In this document: one piece after another, positions 6,308 through 13,352 of the stretch
Position numbering within the stretch: position 1 is the first letter of the stretch
How the letters are laid out: each line of letters starts with the position of its first letter
IMG/VR virus record: IMGVR_UViG_3300035698_007423
Location: 1 to 32,538 of that record
Origin: a virus
Reading direction: 5' to 3' (one strand)
DNA length: 32,538 nt
Translations under genes and position numbers: made by a program
The notes under the pieces: model-generated
The model's database searches: none
What the model saw: only the letters and a program-made list of their open reading frames with translations
Told to the model about the DNA's origin: nothing

Positions 6308-6961
6308 ATGAGTAATATATTAGGAATAAAAACATCATCAGCTATCACTCCAATCGAACCGGGTGAATATGACGCAACGCTACAGGCAGTTATTCAACTT
6401 GGGGTCCATCCACAAGAATATAACAATCAAAGCCAACCTCCGAAGAATATGATCAGTCTTTTATTTCAAATACCTTCATTGAAAGATGGTAACGGAAACA
6501 TTCGATCTATTTCAAAGAAAATGAAAGCAACCATGAATGAACGTTCTAATTTCTATTTGTTCTTTAAAGCCATGGGTGTATTCAAAGATTGTTCTAATTC
6601 GGAAGTTGAACGTGTTTTTGGAACCAAGGAATCATTAGCGTCTGTGTTAGGAGCTCCTTTGCAATTAAACATCGAAAAGTTTGAAAACTCAGAAGGTAAT
6701 AAAACAACTTATGTTAAGTCAGCAACTAAGTTGGATCCTAGATTACCTCAACCTGAGCCCGCGGAACGAATGTTTATCTTCACATTCTCTGAACCGGATA
6801 TCGATGTGTTTAAGAATGATGTGACTAAGTACACCAGAAGCACCATTATGGAAGCGCTCAATGCTAAAGAACTCCCTAAAGAGTTTCATGAGTTCTATAT
6901 GAACGAAGCAGAAGCAACAAGTAATAAACCGTCAGGGTCCGTAAGAACTGACGTTATCTAG
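6308..6961 (+). CDS. Probable phage single-stranded DNA-binding protein
   Basis: This 217-aa protein starts after GACAGAGG. It opens with a beta-rich region typical of phage OB-fold proteins (IEPGEYDATLQAVIQLGV, then a flexible NQSQPP loop and ISLLFQIPS), followed by a mixed central part and an acidic/Ser-rich C-terminus. Phage SSB proteins of this size commonly sit between helicase and DNA polymerase genes, as here, and protect the displaced strand while contacting polymerase and helicase. The assignment rests on predicted fold pattern and position, not on a diagnostic motif. Other DNA-metabolism accessory roles remain possible. Confidence 0.5.
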   Translation: MSNILGIKTSSAITPIEPGEYDATLQAVIQLGVHPQEYNNQSQPPKNMISLLFQIPSLKDGNGNIRSISKKMKATMNERSNFYLFFKAMGVFKDCSNSEVERVFGTKESLASVLGAPLQLNIEKFENSEGNKTTYVKSATKLDPRLPQPEPAERMFIFTFSEPDIDVFKNDVTKYTRSTIMEALNAKELPKEFHEFYMNEAEATSNKPSGSVRTDVI

Positions 6962-6970
6962 TCACCCCCT

Positions 6971-7002
6971 TCTCATGGACATCTCTGATGATGTCTGTGA
7001 GA
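6971..7002. other. Strong 13-bp stem-loop between SSB-like and 117-aa genes
   Basis: TCTCATGGACATC (6971-6983) pairs with GATGTCTGTGAGA (6990-7002) over 13 positions, two of them G-T wobbles, around the loop TCTGAT. It occupies half of the 64-base intergenic gap. No T-run follows on the plus strand, so it is not a standard intrinsic terminator. Likely roles are an RNase III processing site, an mRNA stabiliser downstream of the SSB-like message, or a barrier that lowers downstream expression. Confidence 0.55.
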
Positions 7003-7025
7003 CCTAGTTCTAAGAGGCAGTTATC

Positions 7026-7379
7026 ATGGCAACATTAAAGCAAGTTTCTTCTCAAGACTTATCAGCATTAAAACAGTTATTTAGTCAAAAAATACCTAGA
7101 TGCTACGGGGATTTATTGATGGATCTAGTGGGTGTCATGTGTCCTGTAAATACGCCTAAGATGGAATCTTGGAAAGTTGAAGATCATCATGTATTTAATT
7201 TCGTGAAAGATGGAGTTCAGCTTAGATTTAAAAAGAAAGAATTAGGGATGACACGACGGTTACTTAATTTAACAGATAACATGGGAGATAGATTATCTAA
7301 AAAGGAACGAATAGATATCTGTAGCAGATACGCTTTACGCGTATATAACAAAGCAATACTCAAACATGTTATTAATTAA
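7026..7379 (+). CDS. Hypothetical protein in replication module
   Basis: The 117-aa protein starts after TAAGAGGC. The N-terminal third is helical (SQDLSALKQLFSQ), the middle is a short beta-like region (HHVFNFVKDGVQLRFKKK), and the C-terminal third is basic and helical. No known domain is recognised and there is no membrane segment or zinc site. It sits between the SSB-like gene and DNA polymerase. A nucleic-acid-related function is plausible from charge and position but not shown. Confidence 0.7.
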   Translation: MATLKQVSSQDLSALKQLFSQKIPRCYGDLLMDLVGVMCPVNTPKMESWKVEDHHVFNFVKDGVQLRFKKKELGMTRRLLNLTDNMGDRLSKKERIDICSRYALRVYNKAILKHVIN

Positions 7380-7391
7380 AAGGAGATAGAA

Positions 7392-7613
7392 ATGGATACA
7401 CTTCCTACAAAGACAAAAAAAGAACCTCATCCTAATAATGTACGAGGAGAAACACATCCAAGTGCTAAGTTAACAGAACTAGACATCGCTGTTATTAGAC
7501 GTATGTATAAAACAGGAAATTACCTACAACGACATCTAGCTGCTATATTTAAAATAAGCTCTAGTCATATGAACCATATTGTTAACAATAAAGTTTGGAA
7601 GCATCTCAAATAG
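7392..7613 (+). CDS. Small helix-turn-helix protein resembling HNH-endonuclease HTH tails
   Basis: The 73-aa protein carries the signature GETHPSAKLTELDIAVIRRM, then a gapped helix-turn-helix (QRHLAAIFKISSSHMNHIV, residues about 45-63) and ends NKVWKHLK. The same GE-x-HP-x-AKLT/HTH/K-x-W pattern is common at the C-terminus of phage HNH homing endonucleases. Here the HNH nuclease part is absent, so this is a stand-alone DNA-binding domain, either a regulator or a remnant of a homing endonuclease beside the polymerase gene. Ribosome binding site AAAGGAG. Confidence 0.7.
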   Translation: MDTLPTKTKKEPHPNNVRGETHPSAKLTELDIAVIRRMYKTGNYLQRHLAAIFKISSSHMNHIVNNKVWKHLK

Positions 7614-7621
7614 GGGGTTTT

Positions 7622-9589
7622 ATGAAAAGTATTCAAAACGAACCGTTTAAGTTTACCGATAACTTTGTAGTCTTTGATTATGAAACCAGAGATAGTGCTA
7701 TTTCAAATAAGATGGGAGCAGGATGGCCTTACGCTATTTTGTATCCCAATACATTGGAGTGTTTCTCTCTTGGAGCAGGCTACTATCAAAAGAAGGGCCA
7801 TGTAGCACTAGGTCCTACCTTTACCGAAGACTTTACTGTTCCTGATGGAACTAATCATTTGGTAGCTCATAATCTTCTTTATGATCTTGGTTGGTACTTA
7901 GCGTCTAAATCAAAAGGGAAAGAAGACGCTTTAGCACAGCTCAGAAGTCTTTATAATAAAGGGGTTATCTTAATCGATACCATTGTGTTGGCTAAATTAG
8001 TGGATGAATTCGATCTAAACTATTCACTTAAGACGCTGGCCATTAAGTATAAGGTTAGTCAGAAATCAGAACATTTATTAGCAGATGCAGTATTTGATAC
8101 TGGTTTATATACTGAACTCAAAAGTACTGCTTCTCGTAAGTTTGTGAACAGACCCTCTAATGATTCTGTATTACTTAAGCTTGCTTATCAAAACATGCAC
8201 AGACTGCCTAAAGACATTGTAGAACAATATTGCTTGGATGATATTACTGCAACAAAAGAACTGTACCTGAAACTGCTAAAGCATCTTAGAAGTGAATATT
8301 CTGATGAACAACTGTCTATCCTAATCAACCGGTATTCAGAACTGCATTATTGTTTAGCAGAAATACGTATTAATGGCATGACTATTGACAACACTAAACT
8401 AAAGGAGAATCACAGTAAGTTATGTTCTATGGCGGCTAATGCACAACAAGAACTTAACGGTGAATTACAAATGGAAGTTAATGTCTCTGCTACTGCAAGT
8501 CTTGTGGAAGCATTCACGAAATCCGGATTTACGGATATCCCTGTTACTAGTACGGGAAGGTCTTCTATTACTCAATCATGGTTAGAAACTCACGACAGTG
8601 ATCTTGCTAAAAAAGTACTTCGTATTCGTAAGCTGAACAAAATTATTGGTACCTTCATTGAAAATCTAATGGCGGTTCAAGATAACCTACAACTTTCCGA
8701 AGAAACGCAAGGAAAGGTCCACGGGGAATTCAATGTATTTGGGACACATACAGGACGATTCAGTAGTTCTAATCCTAATCTACAACAAATCCCTAAGAGA
8801 GATCCTGAGTTCTATAAAGTATGCAGGAGCATGTTCATAGCGGGTAAGGATAAAACGTTTATCTCTGCGGATTACAGCAATCAAGAACAACGTATTCAGA
8901 TACACTATGGCAAGCTATTGAATTGCAAAGGAGCCGATGAACTATGTTCCGCGTGGAATAATGATCCCTTACTTGATTTCCATCAGAAAGTAGCTGATAT
9001 TGTGGGGATAGCAAGAACACCTGCTAAAACGATTAACTTGGGGAAATCCTATGGAATGGGAGATGCTAAATTGTGTCACAGTTTGGGGTTACCAACTGTA
9101 ATACGTAAAATAATAAAGGGAGACCAAGAAATTGAAAAAGAAATGGCAGGTCCCGAAGGTAAAGACATTATTGAGAAGTATAATCGACTCTTTCCCTTCC
9201 TTTCTGAAGCAACCTCTATTTGCAGAGAAGTAATGCAAGCAAGAGGCTATCTTAAATCATTGGGAGGAAGACATATCCATCCAGAAAGATTCAAAGAGAA
9301 TAATCGAACTATTAAGAAATACTTTAAAGCATTTAATCAGCTGATACAGGGATCTGCAGCAGATATGACTATATGTGCAATGGCAAAGTATTGGAGAGCT
9401 AAAGCAACTAACCCTGAATTACAGATTGAATTAGTAGGCTGTGTTCATGATGAGCTATTATTTGTTGTTCCAAAGGAAACTGAAAAGCAAGCAGTTTCCG
9501 CTATACGAGAGTTCATGGAAGAAGCCATAGTGACTGAGGTACCAATGGTAACAGATGTTGCAGTAGGCAGCAGCTGGTATGAAAACTAA
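7622..9589 (+). CDS. Family A DNA polymerase with 3'-5' exonuclease
   Basis: The 655-aa enzyme has a DnaQ-like proofreading domain (D19-Y-E21; HNLLYDLGW; YCLDD) and a complete polymerase domain: motif A ADYSNQEQR with D417, motif B AKTINLGKSYGMG, and motif C VHDELL with H609-D610-E611. It lacks the N-terminal 5'-3' exonuclease of bacterial Pol I; that activity is encoded separately at 11210. The motif B residue equivalent to E. coli Phe762 is Leu473, a variant reported as common among marine viral polymerases. The first in-frame ATG (7595) lies within the previous gene; ATG 7622 follows TAGGGGG and is preferred. With the gp4-like helicase it forms a T7-style replisome. Confidence 0.95.
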   Translation: MKSIQNEPFKFTDNFVVFDYETRDSAISNKMGAGWPYAILYPNTLECFSLGAGYYQKKGHVALGPTFTEDFTVPDGTNHLVAHNLLYDLGWYLASKSKGKEDALAQLRSLYNKGVILIDTIVLAKLVDEFDLNYSLKTLAIKYKVSQKSEHLLADAVFDTGLYTELKSTASRKFVNRPSNDSVLLKLAYQNMHRLPKDIVEQYCLDDITATKELYLKLLKHLRSEYSDEQLSILINRYSELHYCLAEIRINGMTIDNTKLKENHSKLCSMAANAQQELNGELQMEVNVSATASLVEAFTKSGFTDIPVTSTGRSSITQSWLETHDSDLAKKVLRIRKLNKIIGTFIENLMAVQDNLQLSEETQGKVHGEFNVFGTHTGRFSSSNPNLQQIPKRDPEFYKVCRSMFIAGKDKTFISADYSNQEQRIQIHYGKLLNCKGADELCSAWNNDPLLDFHQKVADIVGIARTPAKTINLGKSYGMGDAKLCHSLGLPTVIRKIIKGDQEIEKEMAGPEGKDIIEKYNRLFPFLSEATSICREVMQARGYLKSLGGRHIHPERFKENNRTIKKYFKAFNQLIQGSAADMTICAMAKYWRAKATNPELQIELVGCVHDELLFVVPKETEKQAVSAIREFMEEAIVTEVPMVTDVAVGSSWYEN

Positions 9590-9616
9590 TCTAATTCCAT
9601 GACTCTGGAGAGTGCT

Positions 9617-9997
9617 ATGACCCATTCAATAAAAGGGATAAATCCCAAAGATATATCGGGGGCCCGGAAACCCAATATCAGTTTAGTTCCTTCCTCTGCC
9701 ATCATTGGTATCGCCGACTGTATGCAAGACGGTGCTAAAAAGTATGGTCCTTATAATTGGCGAGATCCCCAATATCCTGTGCAATACACCACATACCTAA
9801 GCGCTGCAATGCGACACATCAGTTCTTTCCTAGATGGAGAGGATAGCGCATCAGATAGTGGAAAAGATCACTTAGCGCACGCCTTAAGCGGCTTATGTGT
9901 GTTATATGATGCGATTGCAGTTGGGAATGCGGTGGATGATCGCCCAATCCCCGGAAAAACTGCGGCGTTGATAGAATACTTCACCAATAAACAGTGA
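9617..9997 (+). CDS. MazG-like dATP/dGTP pyrophosphohydrolase-type protein (DUF5664-like)
   Basis: The 126-aa protein matches the all-alpha family annotated as dATP/dGTP diphosphohydrolase N-terminal domain. It has an N-terminal KPNISLVPSSAI segment, KYGPYNWR (residues about 43-50), and the helix pair carrying AAMRHISSFLDGED and GKDHLAHALSG, with acidic and His residues placed for metal-nucleotide binding. Such enzymes hydrolyse dNTPs or shape the nucleotide pool. In-frame ATG 9599 precedes CTCTGGAGAG, which is the ribosome binding site for ATG 9617, so I use 9617. There is no PurZ-like gene in the window, so a 2-aminoadenine genome is not supported. Confidence 0.75.
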   Translation: MTHSIKGINPKDISGARKPNISLVPSSAIIGIADCMQDGAKKYGPYNWRDPQYPVQYTTYLSAAMRHISSFLDGEDSASDSGKDHLAHALSGLCVLYDAIAVGNAVDDRPIPGKTAALIEYFTNKQ

Positions 9998-10004
9998 GGC
10001 TATC

Positions 10005-11213
10005 ATGTCAAAGAGCAATCCATACTCAGGATGGGATGATGCCGTCTTTAACTATGTTACTGCCTGTCCTGCTGATCACACCAGTCATCAGGAATCCCTC
10101 CCAACCACTGAATTAATAGAACTTATTCCTCCTAAAAAGATGGTTCAAGCATTAAATGAAACCGTCATTGGACAAGATAAAGCAAAACAACTGGTCTCTA
10201 TTGCTGTTTGGAATCGACTCCTATCGTTCAATAACTCAATTCTAAATAGGGATTCAGATGAGTTCTTCTTTGAAAAGAATAACATGCTGTTGGTGGGCAG
10301 TAGTGGTTGTGGAAAAACCCATCTTATCAATAGCTTAGCTAAGATTGTTAGTCTTCCCGTTATTGTTGAAGATGCGACTTCTTTTACCTCTGCAGGGTAT
10401 TCAGGCAGAGATGTCAATGAATGTATTGAAAATATTGTGAAGGCAGCAGAGATCCTGTTACAGAATCAAATTAAAGAGAAGGGAATCTATATCTCAGAAG
10501 GTCGACGTAGTGGCCTTCTTAAATCAATTGCAGAATATGGAATTATCTATATCGATGAAGCAGATAAACTCAGAACACATGCAGAGGGTAACGGAAGAGA
10601 TGTAAGAGGATTAGCCGTTCAAGAATCTTTCCTAAGAATGGTGGAAGGAAGTGAAATTGATGTCGATATTCCAGGATTTAGAGGCAGGATTAATACAAAG
10701 AATATGTTGTTTATCTTTGGGGGAGCTTTCAGTGAAATCAATAAAGTACTGGAGAAACGGCTCAATAAAAAATCCTCTATTGGTTTTACTTCAAAGCCTG
10801 TTGAAAAGAATATCTGTCGAACTAATCTCTTAAAACACGTTATCACAGAAGACTTTATTCAATATGGAATGATGACAGAACTTATGGGCAGATTGCCTTC
10901 TGTTGCTATCTTAGAAGATTTAACGCCAGATCACATCCGACGAATTATGGTGGAACCAAGAGGATCTATTGTTTCACAACTTGTGAACGAGTTTAAGTCC
11001 TATGGAGCAACTGTATCCTTTGATGATTCTGCTATCGACTATATTGTAGAAGAAGCCATTACATTAAAGTTAGGAGCACGAGGATTAAAATCAATCTGTC
11101 AGTCTTTTCTCAGGCCATTAATGTATTTACTCCCCTCTGTTGACTGTCCAGCACCCGTTACAGTAACCCGCCAGATGCTTGAAGAATTTAGTCAAATAGA
11201 AGGAGACTTATGA
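10005..11213 (+). CDS. ClpX-like AAA+ unfoldase
   Basis: The 402-aa protein aligns by eye along the ClpX AAA+ module. Seen are VIGQDKAK (residues 54-61), Walker A GSSGCGKT (98-105), a GYSG pore loop (131-134; GYVG in ClpX), Walker B IIYIDEAD (180-187), the GGAF segment (239-242), SIGF (258-261) in the position of the ClpP-docking IGF loop, the arginine-finger region MGRLP, and sensor II GARGLKSI (357-364). The N-terminal zinc-binding domain used by ClpX for some adaptors is absent and replaced by about 40 unrelated residues. A short insert precedes Walker B. It should be a hexameric ATP-driven unfoldase that could dock onto host ClpP. HslU is less likely because it lacks the IGF loop and has a large I domain. 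Confidence 0.88.
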   Translation: MSKSNPYSGWDDAVFNYVTACPADHTSHQESLPTTELIELIPPKKMVQALNETVIGQDKAKQLVSIAVWNRLLSFNNSILNRDSDEFFFEKNNMLLVGSSGCGKTHLINSLAKIVSLPVIVEDATSFTSAGYSGRDVNECIENIVKAAEILLQNQIKEKGIYISEGRRSGLLKSIAEYGIIYIDEADKLRTHAEGNGRDVRGLAVQESFLRMVEGSEIDVDIPGFRGRINTKNMLFIFGGAFSEINKVLEKRLNKKSSIGFTSKPVEKNICRTNLLKHVITEDFIQYGMMTELMGRLPSVAILEDLTPDHIRRIMVEPRGSIVSQLVNEFKSYGATVSFDDSAIDYIVEEAITLKLGARGLKSICQSFLRPLMYLLPSVDCPAPVTVTRQMLEEFSQIEGDL

Positions 11214-12049
11214 TTATTCCAATTGGTATGAAAGGAAACCGGATAATGGAATTAGATGCAGATTCATTGATATATCGAGCTGCATTCTCTGCTCAACAAT
11301 CTGTGGATACCGAGTCTTTTGCCTTGTATTTAATTAATCGAATATTAGGAGAAATCTATGAAGATACTACCTGTTTAAAATGTAATATCTATTTAGGCAG
11401 TAAAACTAATTTCAGAAATGAAATAGCAACACTCTATCCCTATAAAGGCAATCGATCTAATCGAGAACGGCCTTCCTACTTTGACCTGATCCGTAATTAC
11501 TTAATAGATGACTGTGGTGCCATTGTTGTCGAACAGCAAGAAGCAGAAGATGCGGTTGGCATTGAAGCAATTAAACATGACTCATATGATGACTATTGGG
11601 TAGGAGCTATCGATAAAGACGTACGCATGATACCAGGACACCACTATAACTACATCAAGCGTACTTTTGAATTTATTGAACCAATTCAAGCACTTAGGTG
11701 TTTTTATGGACAACTCGCAACAGGAGACAAAGGGGTGGATAACATTCCAGGTGCTTATCATTTACTTCAATTAGATGGACTGGAAGAAGAGGCAAGACTC
11801 TTTAAGAATAGTCGTTATAAATCAAAAGTAATTAAAGAACTAGAACAGTGTAATACCGAAATAGAAATGTGGAATATTCTATATGCTTTGTATGTAAGCA
11901 CGGGAGAGATAGAACGGCATGGAGAAACAAGAATGCTTGAAATAGCTAGATTGCTATGGATACGACGATACGAAGATGAGCTATGGGTTCCCCCAACACA
12001 GAGAAAGTATGATTACATTTCAACAGAAGCACACAAACAGTTAGCTTGA
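11210..12049 (+). CDS. 5'-3' exonuclease / flap endonuclease (T7 gp6-like PIN-type)
   Basis: The 279-aa protein has the motif series of phage 5' nucleases: LDADSLIYRAAF near the N-terminus, YKGNR (helical gateway), EAEDAVG, AIDKDVRMIPG and GDKGVDNIPG, which supply the acidic metal ligands and the helix-hairpin DNA contact. It removes RNA primers and degrades host or displaced DNA, complementing the polymerase, which lacks this domain. The ATG overlaps the ClpX-like stop (ATGA) and follows GAAGGAG, implying coupling. A second Met at 11246 is possible but has a poorer ribosome binding site. Confidence 0.9.
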   Translation: MIIPIGMKGNRIMELDADSLIYRAAFSAQQSVDTESFALYLINRILGEIYEDTTCLKCNIYLGSKTNFRNEIATLYPYKGNRSNRERPSYFDLIRNYLIDDCGAIVVEQQEAEDAVGIEAIKHDSYDDYWVGAIDKDVRMIPGHHYNYIKRTFEFIEPIQALRCFYGQLATGDKGVDNIPGAYHLLQLDGLEEEARLFKNSRYKSKVIKELEQCNTEIEMWNILYALYVSTGEIERHGETRMLEIARLLWIRRYEDELWVPPTQRKYDYISTEAHKQLA

Positions 12050-12057
12050 TAAATAAT

Positions 12058-12086
12058 AGATGCAGCCCATGGGCTGATCCACATCT
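12058..12086. other. Palindrome with flanking arms after the exonuclease gene
   Basis: CAGCCCATGGGCTG (12063-12076) is a perfect 14-bp palindrome. It is flanked by AGATG (12058-12062) and CATCT (12082-12086), which can pair outside it. It starts 8 bases after the exonuclease stop. It is GC-rich for this genome but has no following T-run. It could be an mRNA processing hairpin, a weak terminator or a binding site for a dimeric protein. Confidence 0.45.
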
Positions 12087-12139
12087 AATACTAACTTTAA
12101 CTTAAGGAGAATGGAAAAGTATAGCTAAAACAGGAGGAA

Positions 12140-12196
12140 ATGCCAAGGATAATTGGCGCTGAATGCAACTCTTTGGAGAGAGAACTATGCAATTAA
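12140..12196 (+). CDS. Possible 18-aa leader peptide overlapping the phosphoesterase start
   Basis: A perfect AGGAGG sits 3 bases before ATG 12140, stronger than most ribosome binding sites here. The frame encodes MPRIIGAECNSLERELCN and stops 10 bases inside the metallophosphoesterase gene. Ribosomes translating it would cover the phosphoesterase ribosome binding site and start, so it may couple or modulate that gene. The peptide itself matches nothing I recognise. It may also be a chance frame with a good binding site. Confidence 0.3.
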   Translation: MPRIIGAECNSLERELCN

Positions 12197-12903
12197 ATAC
12201 ACCTAAAGGGAATAAAACCGTGTTGGTAATCCCTGATACTCAACTCCCTTTCTGTCATGAAGATTCCATCAAATTCCTGGCAGCTGTTAAACGAAAGTTT
12301 AACCCTACCAATATTGTTCATGTAGGAGATTTCTTTGATCTACATGCCCTGTCTAACTACGATATCGATCCAGATGGCCTAAGTGCTGGCGATGAGCTTA
12401 AGTTGGCTCAGAAGCAAGCTAAGCAGTTCTATAAGTTATTCCCTAAGTGTCAGCTCGTTACTTCTAATCATGATGTTCGTATCTATAAGAAAGCACAAAA
12501 GGTAGGTATCCCTAAAGGCTATCTTGTGGACTACAGAGACTGGATGCAGTTCCCAAAAGGATGGTCTATTCAGCCCACAGTAGAGATTGATGAAGTGCTT
12601 TACTTTCATGGAGAAGGATACAGCGGTGCTCAAGGACATAGGAATGCCTGTATTAAGAATATGCAGAGTTCTGTTATTGGACATATTCACAGTCATGCGG
12701 GAATAGCCTATGTAGCCAATCAAAGAGCTTTATGTTTTGGCATGAATGTAGGGTGTTTAATTGATGTTGAAGCCTATGCCTTTGCTTATGGCAAAAACTT
12801 ACCTTATAAACCAATCATTTGCTGTGGGATTGTAAGAAACGGAGTACCTCAATTAGTACCGATGGTATTAAATGGGGAAGGACGTTGGAACAAGAAACTA
12901 TAG
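12187..12903 (+). CDS. Calcineurin-like metallophosphoesterase
   Basis: The 238-aa protein has the binuclear metal site series of this superfamily: IPDTQ with D17 (the usual D-x-H is D-x-Q19 here), GDFFD with D48, SNHD as the GNHD variant, and GHIHSHAG near the C-terminal third. Members hydrolyse phosphomono- or diesters, and phage versions can act on nucleotides or nucleic acids. The substrate cannot be read from sequence. The upstream in-frame ATG 12163 is followed by TTTGGAGAG, the likely ribosome binding site for ATG 12187, so I use 12187. It belongs to the end of the replication operon. Confidence 0.85.
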   Translation: MQLNTPKGNKTVLVIPDTQLPFCHEDSIKFLAAVKRKFNPTNIVHVGDFFDLHALSNYDIDPDGLSAGDELKLAQKQAKQFYKLFPKCQLVTSNHDVRIYKKAQKVGIPKGYLVDYRDWMQFPKGWSIQPTVEIDEVLYFHGEGYSGAQGHRNACIKNMQSSVIGHIHSHAGIAYVANQRALCFGMNVGCLIDVEAYAFAYGKNLPYKPIICCGIVRNGVPQLVPMVLNGEGRWNKKL

Positions 12904-12905
12904 CT

Positions 12906-13334
12906 ATGACAGAAATAACGCCTAAAACTCCTTGTATTGGACGATGTTCTACTACATTCGGGGATGAAATCTGTAAGGGGTGCGGGCGTACCTATGTTCA
13001 AGTCATTCAATGGAATGGCTTATCAAATACTTTTAAGATAGAAATCAAAGAAAATATTAATGAATTGCGCAGAAAAGCAGCAACTAAGTTCATTAAATCA
13101 ATTAATGAGTCAATATTACTTGACGAAATAGCAGTGCGTGAGCTAAGTTATAAATCAGTAAGTTCTAATCTCTATTTACTTGCTTATAGAGTGTTGGAAA
13201 CTACGAACTTCTCTCCAGAGGTGTTCGGTATCATCCTAAAAGATGAATATACCGGAGTACAGAGGATTGAACTAGTAAGAGAACTGTACAAGGAGTACGA
13301 TTCTCTTTTAGCTGATTATGATGTTCAGCACTAG
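12906..13334 (+). CDS. DUF1289-type Cys4 protein
   Basis: The 142-aa product begins with a Cys cluster matching DUF1289: TPCIGRCS (C10, C14), then CKGCGRTYVQVIQW (C23, C26). The four Cys probably bind zinc or an iron-sulfur centre. Cellular DUF1289 proteins are about 60-80 aa, so the 100-residue helical C-terminal extension is unusual and matches nothing I know. An upstream in-frame start at 12819 lies deep in the phosphoesterase gene and is unlikely; ATG 12906 is 2 bases after its stop, consistent with coupling. This is the last gene of the plus arm. Confidence 0.7.
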   Translation: MTEITPKTPCIGRCSTTFGDEICKGCGRTYVQVIQWNGLSNTFKIEIKENINELRRKAATKFIKSINESILLDEIAVRELSYKSVSSNLYLLAYRVLETTNFSPEVFGIILKDEYTGVQRIELVRELYKEYDSLLADYDVQH

Positions 13335-13352
13335 CTCAGTCCTCTTTTTTAT
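13335..13352. terminator. Convergent junction between early and late arms
   Basis: Only 18 bases separate the last plus-strand gene from the end of the minus-strand operon. They contain CCTCTTTTTT. GCTGA and TCAGC upstream, inside the plus gene end, can form a weak 5-bp stem, but it is 13 bases from the T-run. This is a plausible but poor intrinsic terminator for the plus strand, and no terminator is seen for the minus strand. Confidence 0.25.

Noticed and set aside
9617-9997. Evidence for a 2-aminoadenine (Z) genome
   Set aside because: Only a MazG-like enzyme is present; no PurZ-like gene or DatZ-type HD hydrolase was found, and the polymerase is not diagnostic.
10651-10833. Plus-strand 60-aa frame within the ClpX-like gene
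   Set aside because: Out-of-frame shadow within a well-conserved coding sequence.
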